This document shows, one piece after another, positions 33,928 through 44,273 of a stretch of DNA of 64,000 nucleotides. The translations under genes were made by a program, and so were the position numbers. This DNA comes from Chloroflexi bacterium OLB13 (GTDB taxonomy: Bacteria; Chloroflexota; Anaerolineae; Aggregatilineales; Phototrophicaceae). Each line of letters begins with the position of its first letter. Position 1 is the first letter of the stretch. Under the pieces are notes generated by a model, which worked only from the letters and a program-made list of their open reading frames with translations, ran no database searches and was not told where the DNA came from. The DNA is taken from assembly GCA_001567485.1 (NCBI GenBank), contig JZRA01000047.1:1-64000 (forward strand). Direction: 5' to 3'.

Positions 33928-34422
33928 ATGAAATATGTGACGACCATCAACGGCAAGAAGTTCGAGATCGACATCCGCAACGACGGCTCGGTGTGGGTCG
34001 ACGGCAAACAGCGCGAGGTCGATTTTCTGGCGCTCGGCCCGACGCTGTACTCCGTCATTATGGACACCGTACAGCACGAGGTGGTGGTCGAGGGGCAGGA
34101 CGAGGACGTCGAAGTCCTGCTCAACGGCCGGCTGTACAGCGGCACCGTGCTGGACGAGCGCACCCAGCTCATGCTCTCGCGGCGCGGCGGCCCGGCGGCA
34201 GACAGCGGCGAGGTCACGCTGCGCGCGCCGATGCCCGGCCTGATCGTCAGCATCCTGTGTGCCGAAGGTCATGCGGTCGAGACAGGGCAAACGCTCGTGA
34301 TCCTCGAGTCGATGAAGATGCAGAACGAACTGAAAGCGCCGCGCGCCGGCACCGTTCAGCGCATCCATGTCGCGGAAGGCACAACCGTCGAACAGCGCAA
34401 AGTCCTCGTCACCCTCACGTAG
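33928..34422 (+). CDS. Biotin carboxyl carrier protein (biotinyl domain)
   Basis: 164 residues from ATG 33928. The C-terminal ~75 residues form a biotinyl domain (LRAPMPGLIVSILCAEG... VILESMKMQNELKAP). The biotinylated lysine is K130 in ESMKM, a tolerated variant of AMKM. The N-terminal half (MKYVTTINGKKFEIDI...) is a small beta domain seen in carriers of decarboxylases and propionyl-CoA-type carboxylases. It swings carboxybiotin between the biotin carboxylase and the carboxyltransferase encoded upstream. Confidence 0.93.
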   Translation: MKYVTTINGKKFEIDIRNDGSVWVDGKQREVDFLALGPTLYSVIMDTVQHEVVVEGQDEDVEVLLNGRLYSGTVLDERTQLMLSRRGGPAADSGEVTLRAPMPGLIVSILCAEGHAVETGQTLVILESMKMQNELKAPRAGTVQRIHVAEGTTVEQRKVLVTLT

Positions 34423-34794
34423 GGGTCAGGGATCAGGATTCAGGGGTCAGAGCATGTGTTGACCTATCCCCAATGCAACGGACGGTCAGAATGTCAGGGA
34501 CAAGCAAGCTGCTCGAATTCGGCCGGACGGAGATAGCCCACAAGGCGGAATGCTGCCGCGAAAATACGTCGTGAATGCCCGCCGGGTCGCCCCTACGACT
34601 CCATCCCGTTGTGTCCTTTGCGATCTTTGTGGTTCCATCGGTGTGCCCGTCCCGCCCTTGCCCTTCTCTCATCACGTTCCACTCAGCACCCGGCACTCCA
34701 CTTTTGGGGCGTAGCCACACGCCCCAGCGCGCGCTATGCTGATGTGATGCGCCGCCCCGTTCGCTGATCGACACCACCGAGGATACCCCCTCAC
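34423..34794. repeat. Intergenic region of 370 bp with several short repeats
   Basis: It contains GGGGTCA-like heptads (34424-34450), one copy of a 58-bp dispersed repeat (34460-34517), a sequence like AACCACAAAG...GGACACAA on the minus strand (about 34610-34638) and CACTCAGCACCCGGCACTC (34677-34696). No gene was recognised. Confidence 0.55.
34460..34517 (-). repeat. 58-bp dispersed repeat, copy 1
   Basis: Read on the minus strand it runs from TTCGAGCAGCTTGCTTG to GGGGATAGGTCA and matches 53743-53800 (plus strand) with 7 mismatches in 58. Confidence 0.8.
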
Positions 34795-35577
34795 ATGGCT
34801 TACTTTGACGAAGCCGAGCTGTACTCTGGATTTGCGGCCGAAATGTGGGCCGCGTATGACGAAAAAGGCTGGGATCACGCGTACTACAAGGCGGTGATCC
34901 TCGCCAACGGCGGCCCCGCGCTCGACATCGGATGCGGTACCGGACGCCTGCTGCGCAGCTACCTTCAAGCCGGCATGGACGTCGATGGCGTCGACATCTC
35001 CGCCGACATGCTCGCCCACTGCAAACGCCTCGCCGCCGAACAGGACCTGCGCGCGCCGACCCTCTATCATCAACCGATGCAGGCGCTCGACATCCCACGC
35101 CGGTACACGACGATCTACATCCCGTGCGGAAGCCTCGCCTGCGTGATGAAGCGCGACGAGGTACGCGAGACACTGTGCCGATTCCACCGGCATCTCGAAC
35201 CGGACGGCGAGCTGGTGTTCAACCTGTTCATCGAGGAGGAGCAGACGGCCGGCAAGACCTTCCCCTCCGAGTGGGTGGGCTGGTCAAAGGCCGACCTGCC
35301 GGATGGTCGCAAACTGCAAGTCGACCGCCGCGTGATGAAGGCCGACCGCATCGATCAAGCCGTGACCGAGCACCGGCGCTATCGCATCTACGACGGCGAG
35401 GCGCTCGTCCATGAGGAGATACGCACCGGCGGCTATCGCTGGTATACACACAACGAGGCGCTGTGGATGCTGGAAGCCACCGGCTTTCGCGTCGAGAAGG
35501 TCAACGGCGACTACAAAGACGAACCGTTCAGCGAGAAGCACACCGGCACAATGGTGATCCATGCGCGGCGGGTGTGA
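34795..35577 (+). CDS. Class I SAM-dependent methyltransferase
   Basis: 260 residues from ATG 34795. Motif I is ALDIGCGTGRLLRSYL, followed by VDGVDISADMLAHCKRLA (acidic end of strand 2), TIYIPCGSLACVM and LEPDGELVFNLF. The C-terminal part (YRIYDGEALVHEEIRTGGYRWYTHNEALWMLEATGF) matches small-molecule methyltransferases of the Methyltransf_25 kind. It stands alone, with weak ribosome-site signals. Substrate cannot be predicted. Confidence 0.87.
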   Translation: MAYFDEAELYSGFAAEMWAAYDEKGWDHAYYKAVILANGGPALDIGCGTGRLLRSYLQAGMDVDGVDISADMLAHCKRLAAEQDLRAPTLYHQPMQALDIPRRYTTIYIPCGSLACVMKRDEVRETLCRFHRHLEPDGELVFNLFIEEEQTAGKTFPSEWVGWSKADLPDGRKLQVDRRVMKADRIDQAVTEHRRYRIYDGEALVHEEIRTGGYRWYTHNEALWMLEATGFRVEKVNGDYKDEPFSEKHTGTMVIHARRV

Positions 35578-35798
35578 GCCGTCTGTGCCTCTTTGCGATA
35601 CGACAAAAAGCGGAAGCATCCACACGTCGTTCGCTTCAAGCGGCGGCGCATCAACGCCGGTATTCAACAGTGTGGAATGCCCCCGAACGTCGCGAAGTCA
35701 TCCACGACATCCGAGGCTTCGAGTATCATCGAACACACGTGATACGCTGACAGATGACCGCCGGATCCTGCCCCCCAATATCTCACCCGGAGGACGCC

Positions 35799-36563
35799 AT
35801 GTCGATCGATTTTGGGAAAACTGCGTCGGATTACGCCAAGCACCGGCAGGGATTTCCGCCGTCATTCTTCGAACGCCTGACGTCGCTGAGGTTGATCGGC
35901 CCCGGCGTGCGCGTACTTGACCTCGGAACCGGAACCGGCACGGTCGCGCGCGGATGTGCGCTAGCAGGCTGTACCGTCACGGGCATCGATATCGCAGAGC
36001 CGCTGTTGAAACAGGCCGCGCAGTTGGATCACGAGGCGGGCGTGCATGTGACGTATCGCGTCGCGCCGGCGGAGGCCACCGGCCAAGCCGATGCCGCGTT
36101 CGATGGGGTCACTGCCGGCCAGTGCTGGCACTGGTTCGACCGGCCCAAGGCGGCGCAAGAGGCCCGGCGCGTGCTGGTTCATGGCGGCGCGCTGGTGATC
36201 GCGCACCTCGACTGGATTCCCCTGCCCGGCAACCTCGTCGAGATGACCGAGGCGCTCATCGTTAAGCACAACCCGGCGTGGACGATGGGCGGTGGAACTG
36301 GTTTACATCCGGCGTGGCTGGCCGATCTGGCGACCGCGGGATTTACCGGGATCGAGACGTTCTCGTACGACATCGACTTGATGTACACGCCTGAGGCATG
36401 GCGCGGGCGCATCCGGGCCAGCGCGGGCATCGCGGCATCGCTTCCGCCGGACGCCGTGCAGCGCTTCGACGACGAACACGCCGCGCTCATCGCCGCGCGG
36501 TTCCCCGGCGACGTGCTGCGCGCGCATCATCGCGTTTGGGCGGTCTACGGGCGCAAGCCGTAA
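35799..36563 (+). CDS. Class I SAM-dependent methyltransferase
   Basis: 254 residues from ATG 35799, with GGAGG 5 nt upstream. FGKTASDYAKHRQGFPPSFF at the start and VRVLDLGTGTGTVARGCA, VTGIDIAEPLLKQA, and VTAGQCWHWFDRPKAAQEARRVL are the hallmarks of the Methyltransf_11 family with the GQAxHWF segment. It is unrelated in detail to the previous methyltransferase. It converges with the large membrane protein gene, 22 bp apart. Confidence 0.88.
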   Translation: MSIDFGKTASDYAKHRQGFPPSFFERLTSLRLIGPGVRVLDLGTGTGTVARGCALAGCTVTGIDIAEPLLKQAAQLDHEAGVHVTYRVAPAEATGQADAAFDGVTAGQCWHWFDRPKAAQEARRVLVHGGALVIAHLDWIPLPGNLVEMTEALIVKHNPAWTMGGGTGLHPAWLADLATAGFTGIETFSYDIDLMYTPEAWRGRIRASAGIAASLPPDAVQRFDDEHAALIAARFPGDVLRAHHRVWAVYGRKP

Positions 36564-36585
36564 TGCGCGCGCTGGGCCGCCGCAA

Positions 36586-39008
36586 TCACCGCACGCGGAC
36601 GATTCCCAGCGTGATCAGCCTGTCCTGCGCGCGCGGGCCGTCGGAGATGACAGCGAGGCGCGTCACATCCGGCAGGCGATACCACCCGGCGACCAGTTCA
36701 TAATCCCCCGGCGGCAGATCGGCGGGCAGGGCGAGCGATACGCGATCGGCGCGGACGGACTGCGCCGGGATCGGCCCAAGCGCGACATCCTGCCCGGCGA
36801 CCTCACTGCCTTCGGCGTCGAGCAGTTTGACGAAGCGCACGGTCTGAGCATCCAGCGCCGCGCCGAACGCCCACCACAGCGCCACGTCGAGCGATCCGCC
36901 CGCCTGCGCGTCGTCGGGAAGGCGCGCGGCGTGCAGCGTGATTCCCTGCTCCAGCGCGGCCGTCGTGGGCGGCGCGTCAAGCAGGGCGATGCCCAGATCG
37001 AGATTGCTGGCGCCAAGCGAACTGCACGAGAGATAGGCGCTGGGGAACACCGTCGGGCAGTCCGGCGACAAGGCCAGCGTCACCGTATGGAAACCGGCGT
37101 CCGCCGCGTACAGATCGACGTTCAGCCTATCGCGGCCGTTCAGCGTGCGCGTCTGCACAGGGACGTCGTCCAGCGCGATGGTGAACGCGCGCGCGGTTGA
37201 TGTGCGCACCTCGCCGGTGAGCGTCATCCAACCGGGTTCGGTCAGGTAAGCGTACACGGTGACGCGCGTCCCATCCGCCGATGTCGGGCCGACGACGGCG
37301 CCGGACGTCGCGGCATGAGCCGGTTCCGGGACTTCAAACATCGCGAACTGCGCATCCTCATACGCGGGCGGGCCGAACACGTCGGAGATCCGGCCGAACA
37401 GAACGCCGCCGGAGTCATACGCCCGATGCACGATCACGACGTCAACGCCCACCGCGTCGAACAGCGCCGGATCGACCCACGTCTCAAGCAGGTCGAGCTT
37501 AGCCGGGCTTACCGGCGTGCGGCGCGTGACCTGCCCGGCGATCAGCGGCTTTTCGTGTCCGGTCTGCAAATACATGCCGTGTTTCGCCGCCAGTAGGTTG
37601 CCCCACGGCATATCCATCACGGCGCGCACGTCGGCGCGGTCGCGCAGGGCGAGGATCGGCGCGGGGATGGTCGCGTCGAGGGTCGGCATCGGCCAGAACG
37701 ATTGGTATTCGGCGACGATCAGCACGCCAAGCAGGACGGCCAGAACCCGCCAACGCCCCTGCCACAGCACCATCGTCCCCATGCCGATCAGCACCGCCGC
37801 CGCAAGCGCCACGGTGAAGCTGAAGCGCCCCGGCGTGCGCGCAAGGCTGAACCCCGGCAGGTTATAGGCGAAGCCCCACGGCAGTGTCACGAAGCTGTCG
37901 ACCGTGTCGAGGCGCAGCGTCGCCGGTCGGCCGAGGATGTTCACGACCGGGCCGAGCGCCAGCACCGCCGCGATCACCGCCAGCAGCAGCCACCAGCGCG
38001 ATTCACGCAGCCGCCAAACCGCCAGCGCGGTCAGCCCCGCCGCGATCAAGCCGTAGTACGTCAGGCCTTCGATCAGATTCGTCCCCAGCACCGCGCGAGA
38101 CCACGACGCGCCGCCCAGCAGCGGACTCTCGAACGACGGCGTGACCAGTCCAAGCAGGTCGGCGCTGAACGCGACATAGCCCTGATCGCCGCTGTACGTC
38201 TCGCTGAACGCGTCGGCGGCGACCGGCAGCGCGAACACCGCGACCAAGATCACCGCGCCGAGCGCTGCGGCGGCAGTCACGCGCACGGCCGCCCGCCACT
38301 GCCGCGCCGCGATCAACGCCAGCACGAATAGGCCGGTCAGCGGCAGCAGCACGTAGATCGCTTGCAGCATGTGTCCCCACGGGCTGACGACGAACCACAG
38401 CACGGCCGCGCTGAAGCGCCGCCGCGTGAATCCGTCGCGCAGCGCAAGCAGGGTGGCGGCGTACAGCGGAACCGGCCACATCACCATCAGGCCGCCGTGC
38501 CCGCCGAATAGATGGCCTTGAAACACGGGAAACGTCAGGAACGCCGTGCCAGCGATCAACGCAGGGCCGCTGAGCAGACGATCCGCGCACGTCCAGCCGG
38601 CGCGCTGGCCGATCCGCGATAGCAGATACGCCATCGTCACGCCGTTGAGCGCCATCGTCAGCAGCACTTGCAGGTTATACGCCAGCGCCACCGGCAGGGC
38701 CATCGAGAACAGCCACGCCGGGAAGAACTGCAGCGGGTTGCTCCACAGGCTGATCCCGCCGATGCCGTCCGGATATCCGAGCAGGGTTTGCGTGAACACC
38801 GGCTGGCCGGTCTTGAGCGCGTAGCCCATCCACCACAGATGATGGCCCATCTCGTAGGCGTCGCCGGTGTGATGCCCGATAAACGCGCCGGAAAGGTTAG
38901 TCACGCCGGCCATGTAACGAGGCATGCCAGCGCGAGGTACAGCGCGCAGGCGATCAGCGGCGGGCGGACGGCGCGCAGAAGCGATGCGGAGCGTGAATGA
39001 GTCGTCAT
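36586..39008 (-). CDS. Large multi-spanning membrane protein, glycosyltransferase/YfhO-like (one frameshift)
   Basis: The N-terminus MTTHSRSASLLRAVRPPLIA, with a membrane segment ending LACLVTWP, lies in one frame (from ATG 39008). The rest, from GVTNLSGAFIGHHTGDAYEMG, lies in another, and a single missing base in GGCCGGCG near 38905 would join them; ATG 38913 could otherwise start a shorter form. The first 500 residues have about ten membrane segments, with a first loop containing HHTGDAYEMGHHLWW as in GT-C-like transferases. The last 300 residues form exported beta domains (YAYLTEPGWMTLTG..., ALWWAFGAALDAQTV). It may transfer or handle lipid-linked sugars. Confidence 0.7.
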
Positions 39009-39227
39009 GCCGCGCATTGTGGATGAGGATTCGGCGCGGCGCAAGGCAGCGGCGGGGACACGCCGAACACGCATCGACGCCGGGCCGGTTCGCCCCATTC
39101 GGATCGGTGATACGCCGGAGCAGCGACGCCAAGTGTTGATGAACAATTGAGGCGTGTAGACAAAATCTATACAAGGTTAAGTGTTACGATGTCGGTGTGA
39201 ACCGTTCGAGCAGTCATCGGGGCAGCC

Positions 39228-41204
39228 ATGCCGAAGTCTCGCACCACCGCACTCCTTCCCTTCACCCTTCTCAGCGCGTTATTGATTCTCATCACCGGTT
39301 CGCTGTCGGCGCAGGGCGCTGGCGGGCCGCTGGCCGGATTCATCGGCGTGCGTTACTGGGACGCGCCCGATCCTGCCCTGCACAAGACCAGCTACACCTT
39401 GACTACGTTTAGCGGCGAAACCCTTCCGCTTGAGATCCCCGACGACGTGATCCACGCGGCAGGGGGACTCATGGCGCTGCGCAGCACGCCGTTCGAGGTC
39501 GTCCTCGGCGTTCCGACCCGCAGCGGTGGGGTCACGGCCGCCGCGCTCGTCCCGACCACTGCGCCGCGCTGGTTCAACGCTGACCCAACCGGCACGCAGC
39601 ATTGGGACATCCTGCTGTGTAAGTTCAGCTCCGGCGGCACATCGACGCTGCCCACCAAGGCGGACGTCGAGACGATGACCAGCGGCACTTTCCCCGGCCT
39701 CGCCAGCTATTGGTCGACGGTCAGCCGGGGCGCAAGCACGATGACGCGCACGGTGTACGGCTGGAAGACGCTGGCAAATTCACAGGCGTATTATCACGGC
39801 CTCGGCGATTACGCTGCCAATGCTTATGTCAACGACTGCGCCGCCGCGCACGGGAAGTCCACCAGCGGCGCATACAACTACGTGATCGCTTTGAACGGGC
39901 AGATGTTCAACTATGACTACGCGCTCGGCGGCTACAGCACTGGTTATGGCGGCACACAGCGCGTCGCGTGGCTGCCGTTGTGGGCGCTGAAAGATCAGAC
40001 GTACTTCGCGCATGAGATGGGCCACGGCTACGGGATGCCCCACAGCAACAACAGCGACGGTGACACCGATTCGTACGACAACCCGTGGGACGTGATGAGC
40101 GATGCGTTCTACAACTACTCGATCTCGCCTTACGGTTATCTCGCCACGCCGAGCAACCTGTGGTACCTGCGCCAAATCGGGCTGCTGCCGGCCGGCGAGG
40201 TCTACACTTTGCCCAACAACCGCGCCGAGACGCTGGTGATCGACGATTGGCTGGCGTCCGAAAGCGGCAGCTACAGCGCGATCTTCATCCCGATCCCCGG
40301 CACGTCACGCCTGTATGTGGTCGAAGTCCACAAAAAGAGCCTCGGCGGGTTCAACAGCGATTACGATACCGATGCGGTGGTGATCTACGACATCAACCCG
40401 AATCGCACCACCCAACCTGCGTGGTTGGTGGGCAGTGACAGTTACGGCCCCGGCGCGCAGTGGGTTCCCGGCGAAACCTACACCAACAGCGCCGACGACG
40501 TGACGATCAGCGTGCTGGGCGCCACTCCCAACGGCTATCAGGTGCGCGTTGAACTGGGTACTCCGATCAACGTGTTTGACCTGATCTCGCCGGCGAACGA
40601 CTCTACCATCGCTGAGTTCAACCCGACGTTCAGTTGGAACGCAGAAGCCGGCGCAGCGTCGTACAAGCTCAAGCTCAAGAACACGGTGAGCGGCGCGAAG
40701 ATCAAGATCACGGTGGGCAGCGCCGCATGCAGCGGGACGTGCAGCGTCACGCCCGACCTGTCCGGGCTGGGCTGGACGTGGCAGGAAGGCACGCTGCACA
40801 AGTGGTCGGTGAAAGCCTACAACGGAAACGGCCTCATGATCGCCAAAGGCAGCAGCAAGCACCGGATCACGCCCGACCTGATCCCGTCGTCACTGACACT
40901 CAACAATCCGATCCAGAACGCCACGGTCAACGTGAACGAACTGACCGTGCAGTTCACCGGCGACACACGCCTGACCGAGTACAAGTTCAAGTTCAAGACG
41001 GTCGATGGCTCGGTATCGGCCACCATCAGCTGGACGCCTGCGGGCAGCATCTGCAGCGGAACAAGCTGCACGTTGGATGTCAGCCCGAGCCTGTTCCCCG
41101 GCGGCGCACCATCCAACCCAATGACCGTCAAGATCGAGGGGCGGCGTGCGGGCGTCGGCGGCAAGGCCAAGTCCGTAAAGCAGACCTTCACGCTGGTCGA
41201 TTAA
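39228..41204 (+). CDS. Secreted zinc metallopeptidase (metzincin-like) with C-terminal beta domains
   Basis: 658 residues from ATG 39228. A signal peptide (TTALLPFTLLSALLILITG, cut near SAQG) leads to an M6-like catalytic region with the zinc motif HEMGHGYGMPH (His262, Glu263, His266, His272) and a likely Met-turn WDVMSD 30 residues later. From about 450, two Fn3/PKD-like modules follow (FDLISPANDSTIAEFNPTFSW and LTLNNPIQNATVNVNELTVQF), each with a disulphide-like CSGTC pair. It is exported; no sorting tail is seen. A role in digesting external protein is an inference. Confidence 0.85.
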   Translation: MPKSRTTALLPFTLLSALLILITGSLSAQGAGGPLAGFIGVRYWDAPDPALHKTSYTLTTFSGETLPLEIPDDVIHAAGGLMALRSTPFEVVLGVPTRSGGVTAAALVPTTAPRWFNADPTGTQHWDILLCKFSSGGTSTLPTKADVETMTSGTFPGLASYWSTVSRGASTMTRTVYGWKTLANSQAYYHGLGDYAANAYVNDCAAAHGKSTSGAYNYVIALNGQMFNYDYALGGYSTGYGGTQRVAWLPLWALKDQTYFAHEMGHGYGMPHSNNSDGDTDSYDNPWDVMSDAFYNYSISPYGYLATPSNLWYLRQIGLLPAGEVYTLPNNRAETLVIDDWLASESGSYSAIFIPIPGTSRLYVVEVHKKSLGGFNSDYDTDAVVIYDINPNRTTQPAWLVGSDSYGPGAQWVPGETYTNSADDVTISVLGATPNGYQVRVELGTPINVFDLISPANDSTIAEFNPTFSWNAEAGAASYKLKLKNTVSGAKIKITVGSAACSGTCSVTPDLSGLGWTWQEGTLHKWSVKAYNGNGLMIAKGSSKHRITPDLIPSSLTLNNPIQNATVNVNELTVQFTGDTRLTEYKFKFKTVDGSVSATISWTPAGSICSGTSCTLDVSPSLFPGGAPSNPMTVKIEGRRAGVGGKAKSVKQTFTLVD

Positions 41205-41233
41205 CCGGCCAGCACAACCCAACGCGTTTGAGG

Positions 41234-41260
41234 CGGGCGCATCCTTTCTGAATGCGCCCG
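41234..41260 (+). terminator. Hairpin after the metallopeptidase gene
   Basis: CGGGCGCAT (41234-41242) and ATGCGCCCG (41252-41260) form a perfect 9-bp stem with a 9-nt loop, 30 bp after the stop. There is no T-run, so termination is probable, not certain. Confidence 0.45.
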
Positions 41261-41343
41261 TCGCGCTGCATGGATGGGGAGAATATTGGCGCTGTGCGCA
41301 TTCTCTGGGTAGAGTTACTCACACGCTAATTTCGACCCATTTT

Positions 41344-42117
41344 ATGTCATCACTCATCCGCGTCACGGTCACGCAGCTGCACGACAGCCCCCATCGACTC
41401 ACGACGGACTGGGCCGCGTTGGTGGAGCATGTACGGGAGAATCAGCCCGACCTCGTGCTGCTGCCGGAGTTTCCGTTCTCGCGCTGGTTCTTCCAAACGC
41501 GCCGGTTCCAACAGGCGGTCTGGAACGACTCGGTGAAAGAGCACGAACGCTGGCTTGGCCGCCTGCCTGAGCTGGGGCGCGCGGCGGTGCTGGGATCACG
41601 CCCCGTCAACGATGGTGCATCCCGCTACAACGAAGGTTTCGTGTGGGATGCCGCGCGCGGATACCGCAGCGCTCATCGCAAGTGTTACCTGCCCGATGAA
41701 GACGGGTTCTGGGAAGCGTCGTGGTATCACCGTGGCCCGCGCGAGTTCAACCTGATCGACGTCGGCCCGGTCAAAGTCGGCTTCTTGATCTGCACCGAGA
41801 TGTGGTTCACCGAACACGCCCGCGCTTACGGACGGCAGGGCGCCCATCTGATCTATACGCCGCGCATGAACGAGCCGGCGACCGTCAGCCGCTGGCAGAC
41901 CGGCGCGCAGGCCCTCTCGATGGTCAGCGGCGCGTATGTCGCGTCGTCGGCGCGATATGGCACTCCATCGTCCGGCGGGGTCGGCTGGATGATCGCACCC
42001 GATGGCGATGTGATGGCGACGACCAGCGAAGATCAGCGGTTCCGCACCGTGACGATTGATCTGGCGGTGGCCGACGCGGCCAAGCGCACCTATCCGCGTT
42101 ACGTCGATGACGCATAA
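41344..42117 (+). CDS. Carbon-nitrogen hydrolase (nitrilase superfamily)
   Basis: 257 residues from ATG 41344. The Glu-Lys-Cys triad is visible: Glu in LVLLPEFPFSRWF, Lys in RSAHRKCYLPDEDGFWE and Cys in VGFLICTEMWFTEH. The length fits a single-domain amidase such as N-carbamoylputrescine or omega-amidase-like enzymes, but the substrate-determining loops do not give a clear match. It probably cleaves an amide. It stands alone, convergent with the MetE-like gene. Confidence 0.88.
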   Translation: MSSLIRVTVTQLHDSPHRLTTDWAALVEHVRENQPDLVLLPEFPFSRWFFQTRRFQQAVWNDSVKEHERWLGRLPELGRAAVLGSRPVNDGASRYNEGFVWDAARGYRSAHRKCYLPDEDGFWEASWYHRGPREFNLIDVGPVKVGFLICTEMWFTEHARAYGRQGAHLIYTPRMNEPATVSRWQTGAQALSMVSGAYVASSARYGTPSSGGVGWMIAPDGDVMATTSEDQRFRTVTIDLAVADAAKRTYPRYVDDA

Positions 42118-42136
42118 CCGCAGACTCTGGCTGTAT

Positions 42137-42157
42137 CCTTCTCCATGAGGGAGAAGG
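42137..42157. terminator. Hairpin between convergent genes
   Basis: CCTTCTCC, 4-nt loop ATGA, GGGAGAAGG: an almost perfect stem between the convergent nitrilase and MetE-like genes. No strong T-run; it may end transcription from both sides. Confidence 0.45.
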
Positions 42158-42176
42158 GCAAAGTGCATAACACCCT

Positions 42177-43208
42177 CTAACCGCCGGCTAACTCACGGCG
42201 GACGATGGCGGCGCCTTCAGCCATCGCCTTGAGCTTGCGTTGGGCGGCCCAGCGGGCGGTCTGGCTGAATCCGCAGTCCGGCGTCACGCTCAGCTTGTCC
42301 GCGCTGACGTACTTGAGCGCCGTGCGAATCCGCGCCGCCACGTCCTCGGCGGTCTCGCAGTAGTAGTTCTTGACATCCACGAGGCCGGCCGCCAGCTCTT
42401 TATCGTTCGGGAACTGCTGCCATAGGTCGATCTCGGACAGCTCGCGGTTGGCGAACTCCAGCGCGAATTGGCTGGCGTGCATGTCGAGGATGTACGGAAA
42501 CAGCGGATGATACGTGCGCTTGGCGACTGGCCGGCCGACGAAGTTGCCGAAGCACAGATGCACGCCGATCTTCGCGTTCACGCCAGCGACGGTCTGGTTG
42601 AACAGGTCGACGAACTCGCGCGGAGTCGTGGCGTGCACGGCGTAGGACGGCTCGTCCAACTGGATCAGCGTCGCGCCTGCGGCCACGAGCGCCTTGAGTT
42701 CCGCGTTAATCAGCGCCGACAGCGCGTAGGCGACTTCGAGGCGATCCTTGTACACCGCGCCCGGCTTGATACGCCCGGCCAGCGTGTACGGCCCCGGAAT
42801 CGGCATCTTGACCGGCTTTGCGGTGCGTGTGCGTACGTAATGATATTCCTCGACCAGCCCCATGCCGTGCGGCGCGGCGAGCGATTCGACGGCTTCGTAG
42901 CTCTCGCGTTGATCGTGGCCGGGGATGCCGATCTTGCGCTGAGGTGGCAGTTCCTTCAGGCCGGTGAACTTGCTGTAGAAGTCGGCGGTGAAGAAGCCGA
43001 TACGGCGCATCTCGCCGTCGGTCACGATGTCGATCCCGGCGTCCTCTTGGTCTCGCAAGGCGAGGTCAACGGCGTCGTTCTGCGTTTCGAGCCAATCACG
43101 CGGGCCGTACTCGCCGCGCTGCATCGCCTCCAGCGCGCTGAACAACCATGCAGGCCATGCGTGTGAGCCGATGGTGTGGGTCGGTATAATGGGCAGTGCG
43201 TCCGGCAT
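42177..43208 (-). CDS. Cobalamin-independent methionine synthase-like protein (MetE C-terminal family)
   Basis: 343 residues from ATG 43208, chosen over ATG 43229 because AGGAG lies 6 nt upstream. It is a single TIM-barrel of the Meth_synt_2 family. The zinc ligands are present: His and Cys in GVHLCFGN, Glu in FALEFANRE and the final Cys in TPDCGFSQT. IQLDEPSYAVH is the substrate-side aspartate block. Such short proteins lack the N-terminal folate domain of true MetE and may use another methyl donor, as in archaeal-type enzymes, or act on another thiol. It is divergent from the next gene with only 22 bp between start codons. Confidence 0.85.
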   Translation of the reverse strand: MPDALPIIPTHTIGSHAWPAWLFSALEAMQRGEYGPRDWLETQNDAVDLALRDQEDAGIDIVTDGEMRRIGFFTADFYSKFTGLKELPPQRKIGIPGHDQRESYEAVESLAAPHGMGLVEEYHYVRTRTAKPVKMPIPGPYTLAGRIKPGAVYKDRLEVAYALSALINAELKALVAAGATLIQLDEPSYAVHATTPREFVDLFNQTVAGVNAKIGVHLCFGNFVGRPVAKRTYHPLFPYILDMHASQFALEFANRELSEIDLWQQFPNDKELAAGLVDVKNYYCETAEDVAARIRTALKYVSADKLSVTPDCGFSQTARWAAQRKLKAMAEGAAIVRRELAGG

Positions 43209-43230
43209 AACGTCTCCTAGAAGTGACACA

Positions 43231-44070
43231 ATGATCGAACCGATCTTGAAAGGCGCGGCTCTGCTGCGCGATATTGAATCGGCAGCGCCCGGCCCGCGCG
43301 AACTGGCGATTTGGTGGCTGGGCCAAAGCGGTTTCGCGCTTAAGTCCGCCGCCGGGTTGGTCTACGCTGATTTATACCTCTCTGAGCACCTTACCGCGAA
43401 GTACGCCAATTCGCCAAAACCCCATATCCGCATGACGACCGCGCCCATCCGCGGCAGCGAGATCGACAACGCGCGCATTGTGCTGGCGAGCCACAAACAC
43501 AGCGATCACCTTGATCCCGGCACGCTGCCCGGCCTGTTCGCCGCGTCGCCGCAGGCCAAACTCGTGCTGCCCGCCGCGCTGATCGAACACGCCGTGGGGC
43601 TGGGGCTGGATCGTGACCGCCTGCTGCCCATGTGCGGTGACGATTCGCTGGAAGTCGACGGCATCCAGATCAGCGCCCTGCCCGCCGCCCATCCTGAGTT
43701 CGAGAAATCGCCCGACCACGGCCACGCCTTCTTGGGCTTCGTGATCGACCTCGGCGGCATTCGCGTGTATCACAGCGGCGATACCGTGGTCTACGCCGGC
43801 CTCCGCGACCGGTTGATCGCCCTCTCGCCGCATGTCGCGCTGCTGCCGATCAACGGGCGCGCCGGCGGCGAAGGAACCCCGCCCAACATGAACGCATTCG
43901 AGGCCATCGCGCTCGCCCGCGAAGCCAAAATCCCGCTCGTCATCCCGCACCACTACGATATGTTCACGTTCAACACCGCCGACCCCGCTAAGTTCAGCCA
44001 GCTCGCCGAGGACGCTGGTCAAGCCGCTTACGTCCTGCGTCCCGGCGAACGTTTTACTTGGCGCGTGTAG
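43231..44070 (+). CDS. UlaG-like metallo-beta-lactamase-fold hydrolase
   Basis: 279 residues from ATG 43231. LAIWWLGQSGFALKSAAG at the start, zinc motif LASHKHSDHLDPGTLPGL (HxHxDH with the usual Lys variant), AHPEF, YHSGDTVVY and a final PHHYDMF define the UlaG group, whose best-known member opens L-ascorbate-6-phosphate lactone. No ascorbate uptake genes lie nearby, so the real substrate is unknown. It is divergent from the MetE-like gene. Confidence 0.87.
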   Translation: MIEPILKGAALLRDIESAAPGPRELAIWWLGQSGFALKSAAGLVYADLYLSEHLTAKYANSPKPHIRMTTAPIRGSEIDNARIVLASHKHSDHLDPGTLPGLFAASPQAKLVLPAALIEHAVGLGLDRDRLLPMCGDDSLEVDGIQISALPAAHPEFEKSPDHGHAFLGFVIDLGGIRVYHSGDTVVYAGLRDRLIALSPHVALLPINGRAGGEGTPPNMNAFEAIALAREAKIPLVIPHHYDMFTFNTADPAKFSQLAEDAGQAAYVLRPGERFTWRV

Positions 44071-44273
44071 GGCATCGAGACGAGATCGCTTCGGCCCCGT
44101 CCGCGTGATGAGCGTCCATCGACATCATCCCGTCATACTGGTGGCACGACTCTGGCCGCCCCACGCTCGCGCAAGTGTGCCGCGTGCCGCGCGATTACGC
44201 AGAGATGGGAGTCCAGAGGGCGCAAGCCCTTTGAAAATCCCTTCGCCCCCTCTTTTTCTCTGCGCTTGCTGCT
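44071..44273. other. Intergenic stretch between convergent genes
   Basis: The only structure seen is a small hairpin GAGGGC-GCAA-GCCCTTT near 44216. No gene was recognised. Confidence 0.4.
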
